Shown here piece after piece: positions 62,930 to 64,000 of a stretch of DNA of 64,000 nt. Both the position numbers and the translations under genes were made by a program. This stretch comes from JAJFJD01 sp965228975. Its GTDB lineage: Bacteria; Pseudomonadota; Alphaproteobacteria; UBA8366. The first letter of the stretch is position 1. Every line of letters starts with the position of its first letter. The notes beneath the pieces were generated by a model. That model did no database searches, was not told where the DNA came from, and worked only from the letters and a program-made list of their open reading frames with translations. The stretch covers positions 4,278,001 through 4,342,000 of the forward strand of contig OZ245851.1 in NCBI GenBank assembly GCA_965228975.1. Direction: 5' to 3'.

Positions 62930-63496
62930 TTAGCCGTCCTTCTTCTCCTCTTCCTTGGCCTCTTCCTCGGCAGGCGCCTCTTCGGCTTTGTCTTCCGCCG
63001 GGGCTTCCTCGGCCTTCACCTCTTCCGCCTTTTCCTCAGCGGGGGCGTCGGCCGCGACCTCTTCGGCCGGCGCCTCGGCAGCGGCCTCTTCCGCGGGTTC
63101 CTCAGCCGGTGCGGCCGCGGCCGCTTCGGCGGCTTCCTTGGCGGCCTCGGCGGCGGCCTGCTTCTTCTCTTCGCGGGCGGCCTGCTTCTCCAGCGTCTTC
63201 GGACGCGGCGCGCTCTTTTTCGGCTGCTCGCGGTAGGTCGGCATCGGGATGATTTCCGCCTTGCCCAGGAACCGGGCGACGCGGTCGGACGGCAACGCGC
63301 CCACCGACAGCCAATGCTCGACACGCTCCTGGACCAGGGTCACCCGGTTCGGGTCGTCCTTGTTGAGCATGGGATTGTAGGTGCCCACCTTCTCGATGAA
63401 GCGGCCGTCCCGCGGCATCCGCGAATCGGCAACGACGATCCGGTAAAAGGGCCGCTTCTTGGCGCCGCCCCGGGCTAGTCGAATTTTTAGTGACAT
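62930..63496 (-). CDS. rpsP: Ribosomal protein bS16 with long Ala/Glu tail
   Basis: 188 residues against about 80 in E. coli. The bS16 core is about 1-85: MSLKIRLARGGAKKRPFYRIVVADSRMPRDGRFIEKVGTYNP-like sequence and VEHWLSVGALPSDRV. After a short Lys/Arg/Pro-rich link follows an extension of about 85 residues made almost only of Ala, Glu, Pro, Lys and Val (EEPAEEAAAEAPAEE repeats). Shorter tails occur in other Alphaproteobacteria. Order ffh-rpsP-rimM-trmD-rplS is conserved. Confidence 0.96.
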   Translation of the reverse strand: MSLKIRLARGGAKKRPFYRIVVADSRMPRDGRFIEKVGTYNPMLNKDDPNRVTLVQERVEHWLSVGALPSDRVARFLGKAEIIPMPTYREQPKKSAPRPKTLEKQAAREEKKQAAAEAAKEAAEAAAAAPAEEPAEEAAAEAPAEEVAADAPAEEKAEEVKAEEAPAEDKAEEAPAEEEAKEEEKKDG

Positions 63497-63559
63497 ATCG
63501 TTGAGTTTCCCTCGTCGAAAAAATTATGTGTCGTTCGGTTTTCGGTATCTGACCGCGTT

Positions 63560-64000
63560 CTAGAAACGCGGGGGCATGCCGGGCATCCCGGGCATCTGCG
63601 GCAGACCGCCGCGCATCATGCCTTTCTTTCCCATCTTGCCCATTTTCTTCATCATCTTGTTCATCATCTGGAACTGCTTGAGCAGCTTGTTCACATCCTG
63701 GACCGAGGTCCCCGATCCGGCGGCGATGCGCCGCTTGCGGGAGGCCTGGATCACTTTCGGCCGGCTGCGTTCCTGCGGCGTCATCGACTGGATGATCGCC
63801 TCCTGCCGTTTGACCACCGATTCATCGAGATTGGCCTCGGCCATTTGGTTCTTCATCTTGCCGATACCCGGCAGCATGTTCATGACGCCGGACATGCCGC
63901 CCATGCGCCGCAACTGCTTGAGCTGGTCGGCCAGGTCGTTGAGGTCCATCTGGCCTTTCTTGAGCTTGGCGGCGAGCTTCTCCGCCTCCTCGACCTCGAC
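63560..64000 (-). CDS. ffh: Signal recognition particle protein Ffh (3' part)
   Basis: The last 146 residues of Ffh, cut by the window edge, forming the methionine-rich M domain that binds signal peptides and 4.5S RNA. The visible text includes DLNDLADQLKQLRRMGGMSGVMNMLPG, the RNA-binding helix-turn PQERSRPKVIQASRKRRIAAGSGTSVQDVNKLLKQF, and a Met/Gly-rich end (MPGMPGMPPRF). The GTPase domain lies outside. Confidence 0.97.
   Translation of the reverse strand, partial: VEVEEAEKLAAKLKKGQMDLNDLADQLKQLRRMGGMSGVMNMLPGIGKMKNQMAEANLDESVVKRQEAIIQSMTPQERSRPKVIQASRKRRIAAGSGTSVQDVNKLLKQFQMMNKMMKKMGKMGKKGMMRGGLPQMPGMPGMPPRF

Noticed and set aside
1..64000. tRNA genes, CRISPR arrays, insertion sequences or prophage
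   Set aside because: No cloverleaf-like sequence, regular spaced repeats, transposase or phage gene was recognised while reading either strand.

Overview
The window is a gene-dense, GC-rich stretch of an alphaproteobacterial chromosome, most like Rhodospirillales or a relative. The evidence is conserved gene order: rpmA-obgE-proB, nadD-rsfS-rlmH-gpmI-envC-ctpA-(divergent deacetylase)-rppH, an F1-only atpHAGDC operon downstream of priA, the TCA block mdh-sucCD-sucAB, sdhCDAB, and ffh-rpsP-rimM-trmD-rplS-leuC. I see no tRNA, rRNA, CRISPR array, insertion sequence or prophage. I cannot name the genus.

Layout. 1-9 kb (mainly + strand): end of rpmA, a strong terminator, obgE, proB and proA, with a TPR/SPINDLY-type glycosyltransferase on the opposite strand between the two proline genes. 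Then come a PAS-only sensor and nadD-rsfS-rlmH. 9-16 kb: gpmI, an EnvC-like amidase activator, CtpA, a divergent polysaccharide deacetylase, RppH and a HEAAH-containing SprA-related protein. 16-23.5 kb (- strand): ATP synthase F1 genes and priA. 23.5-26 kb: a transaldolase-like gene, a DUF484 gene and xerC. 26-41 kb (mainly - strand): the TCA block, interrupted between sucB and lpdA by a CitE-like lyase, a class III CoA-transferase and an FMN 2-hydroxyacid oxidase; zapE follows. 41-46 kb: accessory genes (outer-membrane barrel, a three-gene SDR/Rossmann/PhyH group, an AAC(6')-I-like acetyltransferase, PaiB). 46-49.6 kb: sdhCDAB. 49.6-51.2 kb: the only long gene-free interval. 51.2-64 kb: a second CitE-like lyase, pdxY, asd, then a leucine operon containing three leuC genes, fed from the ffh/rpsP/rplS translation cluster.

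Two things stand out. First, the 1.6-kb interval upstream of sdhC holds an AT-rich core with a tight cluster of DnaA-box sequences, and G/C composition changes sign across it. It is a candidate replication origin, although no origin-marker gene is nearby and highly expressed genes on its right side point towards it. Second, the leucine operon reads leuC3-orf73-leuD-leuC2-leuC1-leuB. All three LeuC proteins keep their [4Fe-4S] cysteines, yet there is only one small subunit, which suggests extra hydro-lyase specificities.

The genes form metabolic groups: a nearly complete 2-oxoglutarate to oxaloacetate arm of the TCA cycle (odhAB, lpdA, sucCD, sdhCDAB, mdh), ATP synthase F1, proline synthesis, leucine and aspartate-family synthesis, ribosome maturation (obgE, rsfS, rlmH, rimM, trmD) and cell-envelope division control (envC, ctpA, deacetylase, zapE). 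Several starts are non-ATG. rsfS and the deacetylase gene lack any canonical start at the expected place and lie in frame with the preceding gene.
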